Shown here: positions 46,303-58,283 of the stretch, in pieces
Layout: each line of letters starts with the position of its first letter
Position numbering within the stretch: position 1 is the stretch's first letter
Assembly: GCA_021234155.1 (NCBI GenBank)
Contig: JAJEKV010000282.1
Span: forward strand, 312,001-376,000
DNA length: 64,000 bases
Origin: Isoetes taiwanensis
Taxonomy: Eukaryota > Streptophyta > Lycopodiopsida > Isoetales > Isoetaceae
Direction: 5' to 3'
The notes under the pieces: generated by a model
What the model saw: only the letters and a program-made list of their open reading frames with translations
Databases searched by the model: none
Told to the model about the DNA's origin: nothing
Program-made: the position numbers and the translations under genes

Positions 46303-49300
46303 CACTACAAGAGAATGATGGTTAAACGTCATAACATTAGTCAGAGAGCCTTTGTAAAACAGACAACTGTCCAAACCTTATTCCTGACGAATGAAGTGAC
46401 GAGTTTTATCTGACGAATATTAGTCAGAAGATTAGTCACAGTAAAAGTCATGTTTTTAGTCATATGTTTAGTCAGTCTCTTAGTCACCAGTTTAGTCAGA
46501 TGACTAGTCAATGTAATAGATAGAATTTTATTTTGTTAGTCAGTTACTTAGTCAGTTTATTAAATAGCTAATTAGTCAGCTAATTAGGTACGTAATTAGT
46601 CAATGTATTACTTAGATATTTAGTCAAAAAGTTCGTCATAGTAATAGTTAGAATATGGGTCAATTATTAGTCAGACAGTTGGTCAGGCAATAGTCAGACA
46701 ATCAGTCAGGTTATTTAGCCACGACATTAGTTATTAGTCAGAAGAACAGTCAAGATATAATTCTATTAACATTCGTTACAATAGACATAACAACAATTAA
46801 CATTTGTTACAACAGATAAAATCGAATAAAAATGCAATTGACATTTGTGAACAACAGATACAATAGAATAAAAAGCAAAATGTAAAGATAAAGACTTGAT
46901 TACAAATAAGTAGTCATTACAAGTAGTCAAAACTTAAGACTTGATTACAAATCAGTAGTCATTACAGATTAAAGATAGTAAGAGCAAAGTGTTAGAAACA
47001 CATCAAAACTTGAAGGGTTCACATCTTGCGAGTACTCATGTCAGCCTCTTGTCTTTCTGAAGTGACTTATATTGCGCAATGTTCCGTGCAATAGTCCCAT
47101 CTACAAATTCAGAACCCAAATTTCTGCTAAGTCCTCTGCCAGTAAAGAATTAAGGAAAATCATGAGAGAACCATATCTATATGCCATAAAACTAATAAAA
47201 TCATAGTTGTAAAATGCTTGTAGTTAATACAATAAATGCAAAGGAAGATTGCTGCCAGATACATCAGTCAGATTTAATCTAGATAGGGGGAGTCTAAAAA
47301 CCATAAAACATGCAAGAACTTAAGCACAATAAAAGGACCTGATTAGGCTGGATGTCTTCATTGTCAGTATCATCATCCTCCACATAAAAAGACAGAGGTA
47401 CAGTTTCAGTATTACTGGTAGATGACTCCAAACCCTTTGGCATTTTGCTGCTATTACCCAGTAATGGAATGAATTTCATAATGCCTGGGTCGTTCTTATC
47501 CTTGTTAGGATCAAGACCATGCTGCTTGCAAAGCTCCAATAGCTGTGCCATTGAAGGCTGAGTGCTGACATGTTCCAGCCCATTTCTCCAAAGAAATTCA
47601 ATCAGTTTGGGCCTGGTGCAACCCAGCAGAAGAACATTATGGAAGTATGATTGATGTTCTTGGTCGTGTTGGATGGTTGGATCGGGGCACGCAATTAACA
47701 AATATGATGCCATTTTCTCCGGATATGGATTTGGAAGTCCTTTGTTGGCAATTCGTGGAAGCTATGAGAACATGCTATGATGGAATCGTGGAATATTACT
47801 TGAGCATCTCTAGGTTAATGTGGCAGGTCATTTATGGTCACGTTTGGTAAAATATACCATGTCGCAACTCCACGCAATAGCTATGGTGATGAACTTTGTT
47901 GTGCTGATACAAGAACACCAATATGACCAATAAAATATGGGACAAGTCAGTTTCAAACAACGACACTCTTACCATTTAGAATTTAGTGCATGTCAACTGT
48001 ACAATGTGTATAGGGCAAGGCTAAGACAGTGCAACTCTTTTCATCCCATGGCACCATGGATCTCTGTAATATACCATCGCATTCATACCAGGGTGCGAAA
48101 ATTTTGCTCCTATACAGCACCTGTGCTTGTTGCAAATGCTTTTGCAGGTTTCCTAGATCTGTTGTTCCATGGTCTACCCTGGAAAGGCTTTGGTCAGGAA
48201 GAAGTCTCAAACACATTCCATTTGGTGGCCTTAAATGGTTCAACTCCTTGGTAAGCCTATTAATCGAATATGTGAAGTAGCCAAAATGGGAATGGATTGA
48301 ATGAATGCAGCTGCAGTAAGGGTTTGTCTGCTTCACTATAAGTAATGCTGCTTCGGCTGAGTGTTAACAATATCAACCTGTTATTTTCATGTTACTCTAC
48401 TCTATTTCATGTATTGAAATGATAGAATCAGTGATAGATGGCTAAATAGATGATAAATTTACCTCACGTAACAGACAGCCAAAGAAACTTATTTACTCCA
48501 TGCTTATTTATTCCATGCTCTTATCACTTTCCTGCTCATTGGAGTTTTCTCTTTAAGATCAAACTTGTCCTCCAGCAGTTTTACTGTTACTAGATATTTA
48601 ACTTTGCAGAAGACTTCTACAAGCATATCTCTAATTGTATCTCTTATATTTCTACCAAGTCCTACAAGCACTCTCATCTACGGCAACCCATAGCAAGGTT
48701 TATCACCTGCCATAGCAAGTTTATCAGAACTATGACAACCCACAACAAGATTTACTCCAAACCTGAATCGAGGGCAACAATCAGGCTCCAAACCTAAATC
48801 CAGGGCATATGCGGAGTTTACAAGAGATGATGCTGCTAGTTCCAGTCTATCACTCGTCTGCAATGGACCTCATCTGCAACGGACCTCAGGATCGGCCTGA
48901 TCCAAAGGCCTGCCAGTTAAAGATATATAATACTAAATTGACTCCATCGTTGATGCCAGTTAAGGAACGGGTATTTCGTAGATTCCTTCTTTTCATAGTG
49001 TTCGTGAAACACATAATACAACACTATAATAGCAATCTTAAAGAACTGAGCTCTGGATCTGATCGAATGCATCCATACGAATCGGAAGACCTCTTATTCA
49101 TTGGGTATTTCTTCAATGAAAGAGATGGAAGGCGCGCTGGAAGGCAGATAGAAAAAAATAACTTAGGGTTAAAAAATGCTTACTTATTACTACGTCTCCC
49201 TCTTTCTCTTTCTAGCTTAACCTTGCTCAGTATTGGGCCGCCTGTCTCTCTCTCAAGCTGAATCTCGATCAAGGCGCCTCGATCTCCATCAAGAAAACAA

Positions 49301-52034
49301 AAGCTGGTGAATTTGGCGGGCAGTTTATTAGGTAAGAGAAAATGAAGATTAAAGAACGTCACGTTTTTTTTATCCCCTGTTTTTATCTCTATTTTTATCT
49401 GACGTTTTGTTAGACACCAAATTCGTCACTATCCATTCTATTACAGTTTTATCACTACATCTATTGAAGTACTTATATTTTATTCTAATGGGTTTGACAA
49501 ATATAACACATGGGTTTTATGCATCAAGCCAAGCTTTTGCATAAATATGTTCACATGATGTTCCCCATAAGGCTAACTAGCATTACTATGTTCCCCATAG
49601 TTGTACCATTCTAGTGTAAAGAAAATTGCACTAGGAATTTGTAATTGGCCTGGCATGCTTGCTTTGCAAATTGTCCTGGCGATTGCGCCATGCCACCTAT
49701 GTATTGCGTACTGAGAACGTGAGGTGTTGATCAACAAAATACCTAGTTGCTAAACATGTGTCCAATATTAAAATGCTTGTATTTTATTATTGTTATATGT
49801 GTGTCCATTATTAAAATGCTTGTATTTTATTATTGTTATGTATGTGTTAGTGGGTTATGTACTATTGGGTTTTTGGGGCTTATATCTCAAGACATTCAAT
49901 GATTCCGTCATGAGCACCCCGATGCCTCTGCAATGAGTGCATCTGGGCACCCCAGTGGCTCTGCAATGAGCATCTCCGAGCAACCTAGCAACTCCTTTAT
50001 GAGCACCTCCGAGCATCCCGGTGGCTCCGCCGTCAACCAATAAATCTTCAATGCGTGCCTATTGATGAGCTTCGAGCATTAAGGTTTTGATCTCTAACTC
50101 TTTCTCTCTCATTTTGGTTTGGGTAGCCATTTGATCACTTGGGTATTTATCTTTTGCCTATAGAAATGAAACTTCTTCATCTTTTAGATCAAGAAAAGGA
50201 CAAGCAACAAAACTTGGCTTGAGATGATCCATTGGAGGCGACTTGCTGAAGGGCAAGACGACAACTGTTGGTGCAAACAATGCAAAGGCATTAGCAGAAG
50301 AATGTATACCACGAGGCGAGATCACAAAATGAAGTACGGTTTGATGCCAAATGCTCCACCTCCGTCCAGACCTTTTGAGTTAAATGCGACACAAGAAGCA
50401 GATGAGGTAAAAGTGTGTATTAAGCATTTCTAGTATTTATTTCATACAATATTCTAATCCTCTTTTAATATATATGACTTGTCATAGTATTTGGACATGC
50501 TTCACAAAAATCCAGAACTTGCTGAGACATCAGATAGCCCTAGGTCATCTAGATCATCGGGTCCGCTTACCCCTGGTATTCTAGAAGTTCTAGTTCTAGT
50601 TCAAAAGAGACTCCAGGAAGTTGAGAGAGGAAGACGAGGGAAGTACAATGGCTACAAAACTTAAGAACCATTTCAAGAAAAGCTCGCATAGCCTTGTTCA
50701 TGCATGTGAAACAAAAAACCGACATGGTGAACAACTCCCCCCCACCTTAGAGCCTCTATTGTTCCATTTGTTCGATCATCCCTAGGCTGTTGGGAAGGGA
50801 ACTGCCTCCAATGTTGAAAAGAGTTTATATATTGGGGTCACAAGTACATGATTGCACCTTCTTTAGAAACACCGGGGTTTGGAAGGGGGTTTGTACATAA
50901 TGGAGCACGTGAAGGTCCCATCCGGACACTCAACCGTGTTGATGGTGTTTGGCGGACCAAAGTATCCTTGGGGTTTATGACATAAACTTGCTTCTTTTTA
51001 TCGCGTAGTATGTCTACTTATGCCATGGCATTGAATCCCGAAGCATCTTTGAGTGAGCGAGAGATCGTGGAGAACATACCACGCAGCGGTCTTGGCATAT
51101 ACATTGATGGCCGACCAAGTGTTCATGGAAATATTTAAAGACTTATAAATAGCTCTCGTGGTCATCCCGAATTAACAAATGCAGAATTTGAAGAGACTAC
51201 AGAATATGATCCGTGTTACATGAATGGGTATGTTGGACCGTATGTGAGAGTTTGTGCCATACGCAACCTCCGTCCTGGAGAGGATTGTTTGTTAACTATC
51301 CTTTCTAAAGAGAGACCCCAAGGCGAGTAGAACGTAAGAAGCTTGGTGAACCAATTGTTGTGCCCTATGGAAGGAAGCGTTGCCTAGATTCATAGTGATG
51401 TAGCATTGCCATTTAAACAAAATGATGAATATTTTGATTTTTTATGGTTTATGGGCTTTGATGATGTTAATCATGTAGTTATGTTGGTTAATGGTTGTGC
51501 CTAGATTATAAGCATGTAGCATTTCCATTTAAACAAAATGATGAGTATTTTGATTTTAAATGTTTATGATTTTAATAATGTTAATCACGTAGTGACATTG
51601 CTTAATCACGTAGTGATAATCACGTATTGTTAATCACGTAGTGATATTGCTTTGATGATGTTAATCATGTAGTTGTGTTGGTTAATGGTTGTGCCTAGAT
51701 TTATAAGCATTAGCATTTCCATATAGCATTTCCATTTACATTTTTATGATGTCAATTATGTAGTGATATTGCTTAATAGTTGTGCCTAGATTTATAATCA
51801 TAGAATGATTTTTCTTCATATAGCACGTTTATATAGTGATTTTTCTTCATATAGCATGTTTATAGCATGATTTTTCTACATGTAGCATGTTTATAATCTT
51901 ATTTCCAATGCATGTTCCTCTTATCTTTTTCTTTTTATTTATTTATTTTTTTTTTTATCGTCACATGTATAAATTCCCACAAGCAAATAAATTTGACTTG
52001 TGAATTTGCAGCCAAGCGATGATGGAAATTTTTT
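46303..52034. mobile_element. left part of CACTA-family transposon, first (truncated) copy
   Basis: Starts CACTACAAGAGAATGA after target base triplet ATA (46300-46302) and carries dense TTAGTCA subterminal repeats. Its interior matches 55370-61085. It lacks the right terminus because the tandem unit ends at a T-run near 52034. ORF-like segments (47294-47713 minus, 48809-49261 plus, 50224-51330 plus) match those in the complete copy but carry more apparent frameshifts. Confidence 0.85.
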
Positions 52035-53774
52035 GTTAATCTCAACTGTCTTCTGCAAGATATTTTTCAACACTTTGTTAGTAGCTTCAGCTTGTCCATT
52101 ACCCTGAGGATAATATGAAGAACTTTTGGTATGCTTGACCTTCAAAATACTCAACAAATTAGCAATGACTTCATTAACAAAGGGAGTACCTCTATCAGAA
52201 TGTATCTGGAAGGGAATACCAAATCTGGAGCAAACAAATTCATGTAAAAACCTTGCAGTTGTGAAGGCATTGGCTTGCCTCAAAGGTATGGCCTCTGCCC
52301 ACTTAGTAAAATAATCTGTAGCCACAATAATATGATGATGTTGACCTGTAGAAGAAGGATTAATGGGACCAATATAATCTAGCCCCCAAATTTGAAAAGG
52401 TCCTGGAGATATGATAGGATTCAAGGCAGCTGGCAATAAAATTCTTTTACTAAAAATTTGACATTGATGGCAAGTTTTTATGACCTCATAGCAATCTCTA
52501 AAAACAGTAGGCCAATAATATCCAGACCTGAGAATCTTTTTTGCAGTGGTATCCCCAGCAAAATGTCCTCCACAGATACCTTTATGCATCTCCCTAATAA
52601 TCAAGGCAGATTCTTCTTCACTTACACACCTCAGCAAGATTCCATCCCTGTTAACTTTGCACAAGACATTGTCTATCAGCTTGAATTGTATGCACTTGTC
52701 CTTGAGTCTCCTTCTCTGACTTGGAGTGAGGCTTGGAGAGGCGATCCCATGTTGTAAAAAATCTCTAATAGGTTGCTGCCATCCTCCTTTGGCTTGATCT
52801 CCTTGAGTTACTTCTAAATGTGCTACTGCAAGTGAAGTGTCAGTAGTATTCAATTCATCTTCATGATCAAAAAATATATAAGGCAAGTAGAGGCTAGGAT
52901 TTCGTGTCAAGTGTAACTCTTTTACAGAAATATCATAACTTTGCAACTTACAAGCCCACCTCTGGATTTTCGGTTTATTAGTTGCTTTACCAAATAGCAA
53001 GCCCATTGGGTTTTGCTTCATATGAACTTGAACTTGGCTCTTCAGAAGCAAATGTCCTTGTCTATTAATAAGAAACATGAGAGCAGCAACACTTTTTTCT
53101 ATTCTGGTGTATCTTTCTTTAAGAGCAGACCATTGTTTGCTTGCAAAAACTATAGTATGCTTGTCCTGCAGAATGGCTAAACCTATGGCCTTTTTAGTAA
53201 CCGTAATATAAACTTCAAATGGCATACTCAGATCTGGTTTTTTCAAAAGAGTAGCTTCACATATAGATGAAATGAGAAAGTCAAAAGCCTTTTGGCATTC
53301 TGAGGTCCATGTAATAGGTATGTGCTTGCTTTCAGATTTAGAAAATTTACCTACCCTGGTCAGCTTAGACATGGGACTTAAGATATGAGCAAAATTTGGA
53401 ATATACATTCTAAGAAAACTCGTCATACCAATAAAACTCTTAACCTGCTTTAGATTCTTGGGAGGTGCTAGCTTTTTGAGAGCTTCAATCTTATCCTGAG
53501 CAACTTGAATACCCTGGCTGGATACTTCATGTCCTAAGAGCTGCCCTTTAGATGCAAAAAAGATGCATTTTTTTGGATTTAGATTAACTCCTGAAGTCCT
53601 GCATAAAGAGCAAATTTTTGCAAGTAATTCCACGTGGTTAGTAGAATAAGAACCCAAACAAAGGTCATCTAAATACACCCTAAACTCTTCAGCAGACATG
53701 GTTTTGAAAATAACATCCATTGCTCTTTGGAAAGTGGCTGGGGAATTCATTAGGCCAAATGGCATTCTCTTCAT
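51939..53774 (-). CDS. Tat-like RT C-terminus, RNase H and integrase, second copy (611 residues, chimeric end)
   Basis: One open frame covers MPFGLMNSPATFQRAMDVIF and FRVYLDDLCLGSY (RT palm, YLDD), tether, RNase H (KKAIGLAILQDKHTIVFASK, RYTRIEKSVAALMFL), the integrase zinc finger (HKGICGGHFAGD, CHQCQIF) and the DDE core (LDYIGPI, HSDRGTPF, GQAEATNK). At residue ~580, after QKTVEINKK, it crosses the duplication junction and the last ~31 residues come from antisense CACTA sequence. The C-terminal integrase domain is therefore missing, and this copy alone could not make a normal enzyme. Confidence 0.9.
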   Translation of the reverse strand: MKRMPFGLMNSPATFQRAMDVIFKTMSAEEFRVYLDDLCLGSYSTNHVELLAKICSLCRTSGVNLNPKKCIFFASKGQLLGHEVSSQGIQVAQDKIEALKKLAPPKNLKQVKSFIGMTSFLRMYIPNFAHILSPMSKLTRVGKFSKSESKHIPITWTSECQKAFDFLISSICEATLLKKPDLSMPFEVYITVTKKAIGLAILQDKHTIVFASKQWSALKERYTRIEKSVAALMFLINRQGHLLLKSQVQVHMKQNPMGLLFGKATNKPKIQRWACKLQSYDISVKELHLTRNPSLYLPYIFFDHEDELNTTDTSLAVAHLEVTQGDQAKGGWQQPIRDFLQHGIASPSLTPSQRRRLKDKCIQFKLIDNVLCKVNRDGILLRCVSEEESALIIREMHKGICGGHFAGDTTAKKILRSGYYWPTVFRDCYEVIKTCHQCQIFSKRILLPAALNPIISPGPFQIWGLDYIGPINPSSTGQHHHIIVATDYFTKWAEAIPLRQANAFTTARFLHEFVCSRFGIPFQIHSDRGTPFVNEVIANLLSILKVKHTKSSSYYPQGNGQAEATNKVLKNILQKTVEINKKFPSSLGCKFTSQIYLLVGIYTCDDKKKNK

Positions 53775-54075
53775 AGCATATGTACCCCAAGGAGTGATAA
53801 ATGAAGTCTTTGGCTGATCCTCCTCTTTGATCTTTGATCCGATTAAACCCCCGAACCATCCAAAAATGAGTACATGTCTTTCCCACGCAACAAAATATAG
53901 AATTTCCTCTAAAAGCGGTAAAAGGATAACAATCTTTTATGGTGGCTTTGTTCAGGTCTCGATAATCTATACAAATTCTCAAAGCACCATTCTTTTTTTC
54001 CACTGGAACAATGCATGAGACCCATTCAGGATTAATAATTTCCACAATAACACCTGCATCCAACATTTTATGCAA
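53689..54075 (-). pseudogene. Tat-like RT N-terminal part, second copy
   Basis: MHKMLDAGVIVEIINPEWVS, then VEKKNGALRICIDYRDLNKA, then a frame change near 53830-53920. The first copy reads cleanly there, so the break is local: CTGATCTG in copy 1 is replaced by a CTTTGATCCG-like string here. Confidence 0.8.
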
Positions 54076-54160
54076 TTATTCATTGATTAAATCTAAAAGT
54101 GAAGCATTGATCCTCCTTAACTTCTGGAAAACAGGTTTACACCCTTCTTTAATTTTAATT

Positions 54161-54790
54161 TCAAATTGACATATCAATGAGCTCAGAATAATCCCAAGCA
54201 AACACATCACTTCTTTCTTCAAAGAATTTGGTAATTTCTTCCTTGTTTTGTGTGTCAAAGAGATCTCCCACAAACAGAGTTCTTTGCTGACCATGTTTAT
54301 TAATTATAACCTCATTGGTTGCTTCTTTTTGTGATGCATTTTTAACTAATATAGGACAGAATTCCTTAGCCTCGTCCTCATCAAGATCTTCCTCTGGGAT
54401 AGCTCCTTCAGATAAATAAGTCATTAAAGTATCTCTACACAAAGCATCAGCTTCCCAATTCTGCTCCCTTGGAATATGAGTAATTTTCCAAGAAGTAAAG
54501 TAAGCAAGCATTCCCATTACCTGATTTCTCAGGCACTCCATGTCAGCATTCTTGGCCTGATACTCACCACTAACCTGTCTGCAAACTAACTGAGAATCTC
54601 CATAGATGTGTATGATTGAAATATCCATGGCCTTGTACTCTGCTACATTAGAAGTTATTTGGGGAAAAATCCTTCCTACCTTAGCCAAGAGTTTATTGGA
54701 GGTATCCTTCAGTATAGCTGCAGATGAAGCTACATTTAGTTTCTTTGAAATCCCTCCATCAAACCATAAACACCGGACTATAAAATCCTA
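54161..54790 (-). CDS. archaeal-type RNase H domain (aRNH), second copy, all four acidic residues present
   Basis: WFDGGISKKLN, NVAEYKAM, IYGDSQLVCRQVSGEY and HIPREQNWEADALC supply the D-E-D-D set of an archaeal/plant-type RNase H. A Glu/Asp-rich tail (EEDLDEDEAKEFC) precedes RT. Known Tat elements with two RNase H domains commonly have the extra one after RT; here it sits between protease and RT. Confidence 0.8.
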
Positions 54791-55235
54791 AGGGCTCTTC
54801 TATAAGCATTTCTTTGATAAAGTGTACCTCTTCCTTGAAGCCATAAGAACCATCCTGGTTGTAAATTGTAGCCACTTGAGTGCCATTTGAAATGGTGCAT
54901 CTCCCCTCAGACCAGATTGGCCTAGCATCAACTGTAGCCATCCACCTTCTCCCTAGCAAGAGATCATATATATCTGCATCTTCCCCTAAATGTTCAAAAG
55001 CAACAACAACAAAATTGGCAGCTACAACAATGCCTTCAGTGTTAATAGGAACTTTGGTCACAATTCCAACTGGTGCTATTTTAGCATTAGAAAAGGATTT
55101 TAACAAAACAGATGACCTTTTGTCTATCTCGAACCCACATTTTTTCATAACATGATAAGGCATGATATTTAGAGGTGAGCCTCCATCCAGCAGCACATTG
55201 GAAAAAGAATAACCTCCTAGAGTAGCTGAACACAT
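54759..55235 (-). CDS. Tat-like aspartic protease region, second copy
   Basis: Same blocks as the first copy: LLDGGSPLNIMPYHVMKK and DADIYDLLLGRRWMATVDAR. The frame ends PVFMV and a stop at 54759, overlapping the start of the aRNH frame. An extra CCG here relative to copy 1 may be artefactual. Confidence 0.75.
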   Translation of the reverse strand: MCSATLGGYSFSNVLLDGGSPLNIMPYHVMKKCGFEIDKRSSVLLKSFSNAKIAPVGIVTKVPINTEGIVVAANFVVVAFEHLGEDADIYDLLLGRRWMATVDARPIWSEGRCTISNGTQVATIYNQDGSYGFKEEVHFIKEMLIEEPLGFYSPVFMV

Positions 55236-55389
55236 AAATGCACCTAGATCTTCTTCATTTTAAGCCAAAATAAGATTAGTGGCATTTGCAACACCTACAC
55301 AAGCCACTGCCTCACTAAAAGTAGTTTGTTGCAATAACTTTTTCCTATAACCAGGTGCAATTTTTAATACACTACAAGAGAATGATGGT

Positions 55390-55830
55390 TAAACGTCATA
55401 ACATTAGTCAGAGAGCCTTTGTAAAACAGACAACTGTCCAAACCTTATTCCTGACGAATGAAGTGACGAGTTTTATCTGACAAATATTAGTCAGAAGATT
55501 AGTCATAGTAAAAGTCATGTTGTTAGTCATATGTTTAGTCAGTCTCTTAGTCACCAGTTTAGTCAGATGACTAGTCAATGTAATAGATAGAATCTTATTT
55601 TGTTAGTCAGTTAGTCAGTTTATTAAATATCTAATTAGTCAGCTAATTAGGTACGTAATTAGTCAATGTATTACTTAGATATTTAGTCAAAAAGTTCGTC
55701 ATAGTAATAGTTAGAATATGGGTCAATTATTAGTCAGACAGTTGGTCAGGCAATAGTCAGACAATCAGTCAGGTTATTTAGCCACGACATTAGTTATTAG
55801 TCAGAAGAACAGTCAAGATATAATTCTATT
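55390..55830. repeat. left CACTA subterminal repeats (TTAGTCA units)
   Basis: Dozens of TAGTCA/TAGTCAG units in variable spacing, mostly in one orientation. In En/Spm-type elements such arrays bind the small transposon protein. The same array is at 46320-46760 in the truncated copy. Confidence 0.85.
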
Positions 55831-56356
55831 AACATTCGTTACAATAGACATAACAACAATTAACATTTGTTACAACAGATAAAATCGAATAAAAATGCAA
55901 TTGACATTTGTGAACAACAGATACAATAGAATAAAAAGCAAAATGTAAAGATAAAGACTTGATTACAAATAAGTAGTCATTACAAGTAGTCAAAACTTAA
56001 GACTTGATTACAAATCAGTAGTCATTACAGATTAAAGATAGTAAGAGCAAAGTGTTAGAAACACATCAAAACTTGAAGGGTTCACATCTTGCGAGTACTC
56101 ATGTCAGCCTCTTGTCTTTCTGAAGTGACTTATATTGCGCAATGTTCCGTGCAATAGTCCCATCTACAAATTCAGAACCCAAATTTCTGCTAAGTCCTCT
56201 GCCAGTAAAGAATTAAGGAAAATCATGAGAGAACCATATCTATATGCCATAAAACTAATAAAATCATAGTTGTAAAATGCTTGTAGTTAATACAATAAAT
56301 GCAAAGGAAGATTGCTGCCAGATACATCAGTCAGATTTAATCTAGATAGGGGGAGT

Positions 56357-56776
56357 CTAAAAACCATAAAACATGCAAGAACTTAAGCACAATAAAAGGA
56401 CCTGATTAGGCTGGATGTCTTCATTGTCAGTATCATCATCCTCCACATAAAAAGACAGAGGTACAAGCCAAGATATCGCGGTAGATGACTCCAAACCCTT
56501 TGGCATTTTGCTGCTATTACCCAGTAATGGAATGAATTTCATAATGCCTGGGTCGTTCTTATCCTTGTTAGGATCAAGACCATGCTGCTTGCAAAGCTCC
56601 AATAGCTGTGCCATTGAAGGCTGAGTGCTGACATGTTCCAGCCCATTTCTCCAAAGAAATTCAATCAGTTTGGGCCTGGTGCAACCCAGCAGAAGAACAT
56701 TATGGAAGTATGATTGATGTTCTTGGTCGTGTTGGATGGTTGGATCAGGCACTGCAATTAACAAATATGATGCCAT
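56357..56776 (-). CDS. unrecognised CACTA-internal ORF A (139 residues)
   Basis: MASYLLIAVPDPTIQHDQEH, FLWRNGLEHVSTQPSMAQLL and ELCKQHGLDPNKDKND, followed by an acidic DDDTDNED stretch. No family recognised. A matching frame lies at 47294-47713 with local differences. It is antisense to the plus-strand ORFs further right. It may be an exon of the transposon gene or a captured host exon. Confidence 0.35.
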   Translation of the reverse strand: MASYLLIAVPDPTIQHDQEHQSYFHNVLLLGCTRPKLIEFLWRNGLEHVSTQPSMAQLLELCKQHGLDPNKDKNDPGIMKFIPLLGNSSKMPKGLESSTAISWLVPLSFYVEDDDTDNEDIQPNQVLLLCLSSCMFYGF

Positions 56777-57044
56777 TTTCTCCAGATATGGATTTGGAAG
56801 TCCTTTGTTGGCAATTACAGAAGCTATGAGAACATGCTATGATGGAATCGTGGAATATTACTTGAGCATCTCTAGGTTAATGTGGCAGGTCATTTATGGT
56901 CACGTTTGGTAAAATATACCATGTCGCAACTCCACGCAATAGCTATGGTGATGAACTTTGTTGTGCTGATACAAGAACACCAATATGACCAATAAAATAT
57001 GGGACAAGTCAGTTTCAAACAACGACACTCTTACCATTTAGAAT

Positions 57045-57287
57045 TTAGTGCATATCAACTGTACAATGTGTATAGGGCAAGGCTAAGACAGTGCAACTCT
57101 TTTCATCCCATGGCACCATGGATCTCTGTAATATACCATCGCATTCATACCAGGGTGCGAAAATTTTGCTCCTATACAGCACATGTGCTTGTTGCAAATG
57201 CTTTTGCAGGTTTCTCTGATCTGCTGTTCCATGGTCTACCCTGGAAAGGCCTTGGTCAGGAAGAAGTCTCAAACACATGAGCTCCAT
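57045..57287 (-). CDS. unrecognised CACTA-internal ORF B (80 residues)
   Basis: NLQKHLQQAHVLYRSKIFAP and WYECDGILQRSMVPWDEKSC. No known domain. It is conserved with 47983-48250 in the other unit. It might join ORF A by splicing; I could not define the junctions. Confidence 0.3.
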   Translation of the reverse strand: MELMCLRLLPDQGLSRVDHGTADQRNLQKHLQQAHVLYRSKIFAPWYECDGILQRSMVPWDEKSCTVLALPYTHCTVDMH

Positions 57288-58001
57288 TTGGTGGCCTTAA
57301 ATGGTTCAACTCCTTGGTAAGCCTATTAATCGAATATGTGAAGTAGCCAAAATGGGAATGGATTGAATGAATGCAAATTTTGCGATGGGGGTTTTGTCCG
57401 CTTCACTATAAGTAATTTGCCTAATTTGAGTGTTAACAATATCAACCTGTTATTTTCATGTTACTCTACTCTATTTCATGTATTGAAATGATAGAATCAG
57501 TGATAGATGGCTAAATAGATGATAAATTTACCTCACGTAACAGACAGCCAAAGAAACTTATTTACTCCATGCTTATTTATTCCATGCTCTTATCACTTTC
57601 CTGCTCATTGGAGTTTTCTCTTTAAGATCAAACTTGTCCTCCAGCAGTTTTACTGTTACTAGATATTTAACTTTGCAGAAGACTTCTACAAGCATATCTC
57701 TAATTGTATCTCTTATATTTCTACCAAGTCCTACAAGCACTCTCATCTACGGCAACCCATAGCAAGGTTTATCACCTGCCATAGCAAGTTTATCAGAACT
57801 ATGACAACCCACAACAAGATTTACTCCAAACCTGAATCGAGGGCAACAATCAGGCTCCAAACCTAAATCCAGGGCATATGCGGAGTTTACAAGAGATGAT
57901 GCTGCTAGTTCCAGTCTATCACTTTCACCGCGCAATGGACTCGACCTCGGGATCGGCCTGGATCCAAAGGCCCACGCCGATTAAAGATATATAATACTAA
58001 A

Positions 58002-58283
58002 TTGACTCCATCGTTGATGCCAGTTAAGGAACGGGTATTTCGTAGATTCCTTCTTTTCATAGTGTTCGTGAAACACATAATACAACACTATAATAGCAAT
58101 CTTAAAGAACTGAGCTCTGGATCTGATCGAATGCATCCATACGAATCGGAAGACCTCTTATTCATTGGGTATTTCTTCAATGAAAGAGATGGAAGGCGCG
58201 CTGGAAGGCAGATAGAAAAAAATAACTTAGGGTTAAAAAATGCTTACTTATTACTACTCCCTCCCTCTTTCTTTCTAGCTTAA
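58002..58283 (+). CDS. unrecognised CACTA-internal ORF C (93 residues)
   Basis: MPVKERVFRRFLLFIVFVKH is a basic start followed by a hydrophobic run, then YESEDLLFIGYFFNERDGRR. Present in both units. No family recognised. Confidence 0.25.
   Translation: MTPSLMPVKERVFRRFLLFIVFVKHIIQHYNSNLKELSSGSDRMHPYESEDLLFIGYFFNERDGRRAGRQIEKNNLGLKNAYLLLLPPSFFLA

Noticed and set aside
46320-46760. Regular TTAGTCA repeats as a possible CRISPR array
   Set aside because: Units are too short and irregularly spaced, and they lie at the ends of a transposon with CACTA termini; they are subterminal repeats.
47983-48336. Possible organelle or host enzyme exon in the CACTA
   Set aside because: I could not match it to any family; it is kept as an unrecognised ORF only in the complete copy.
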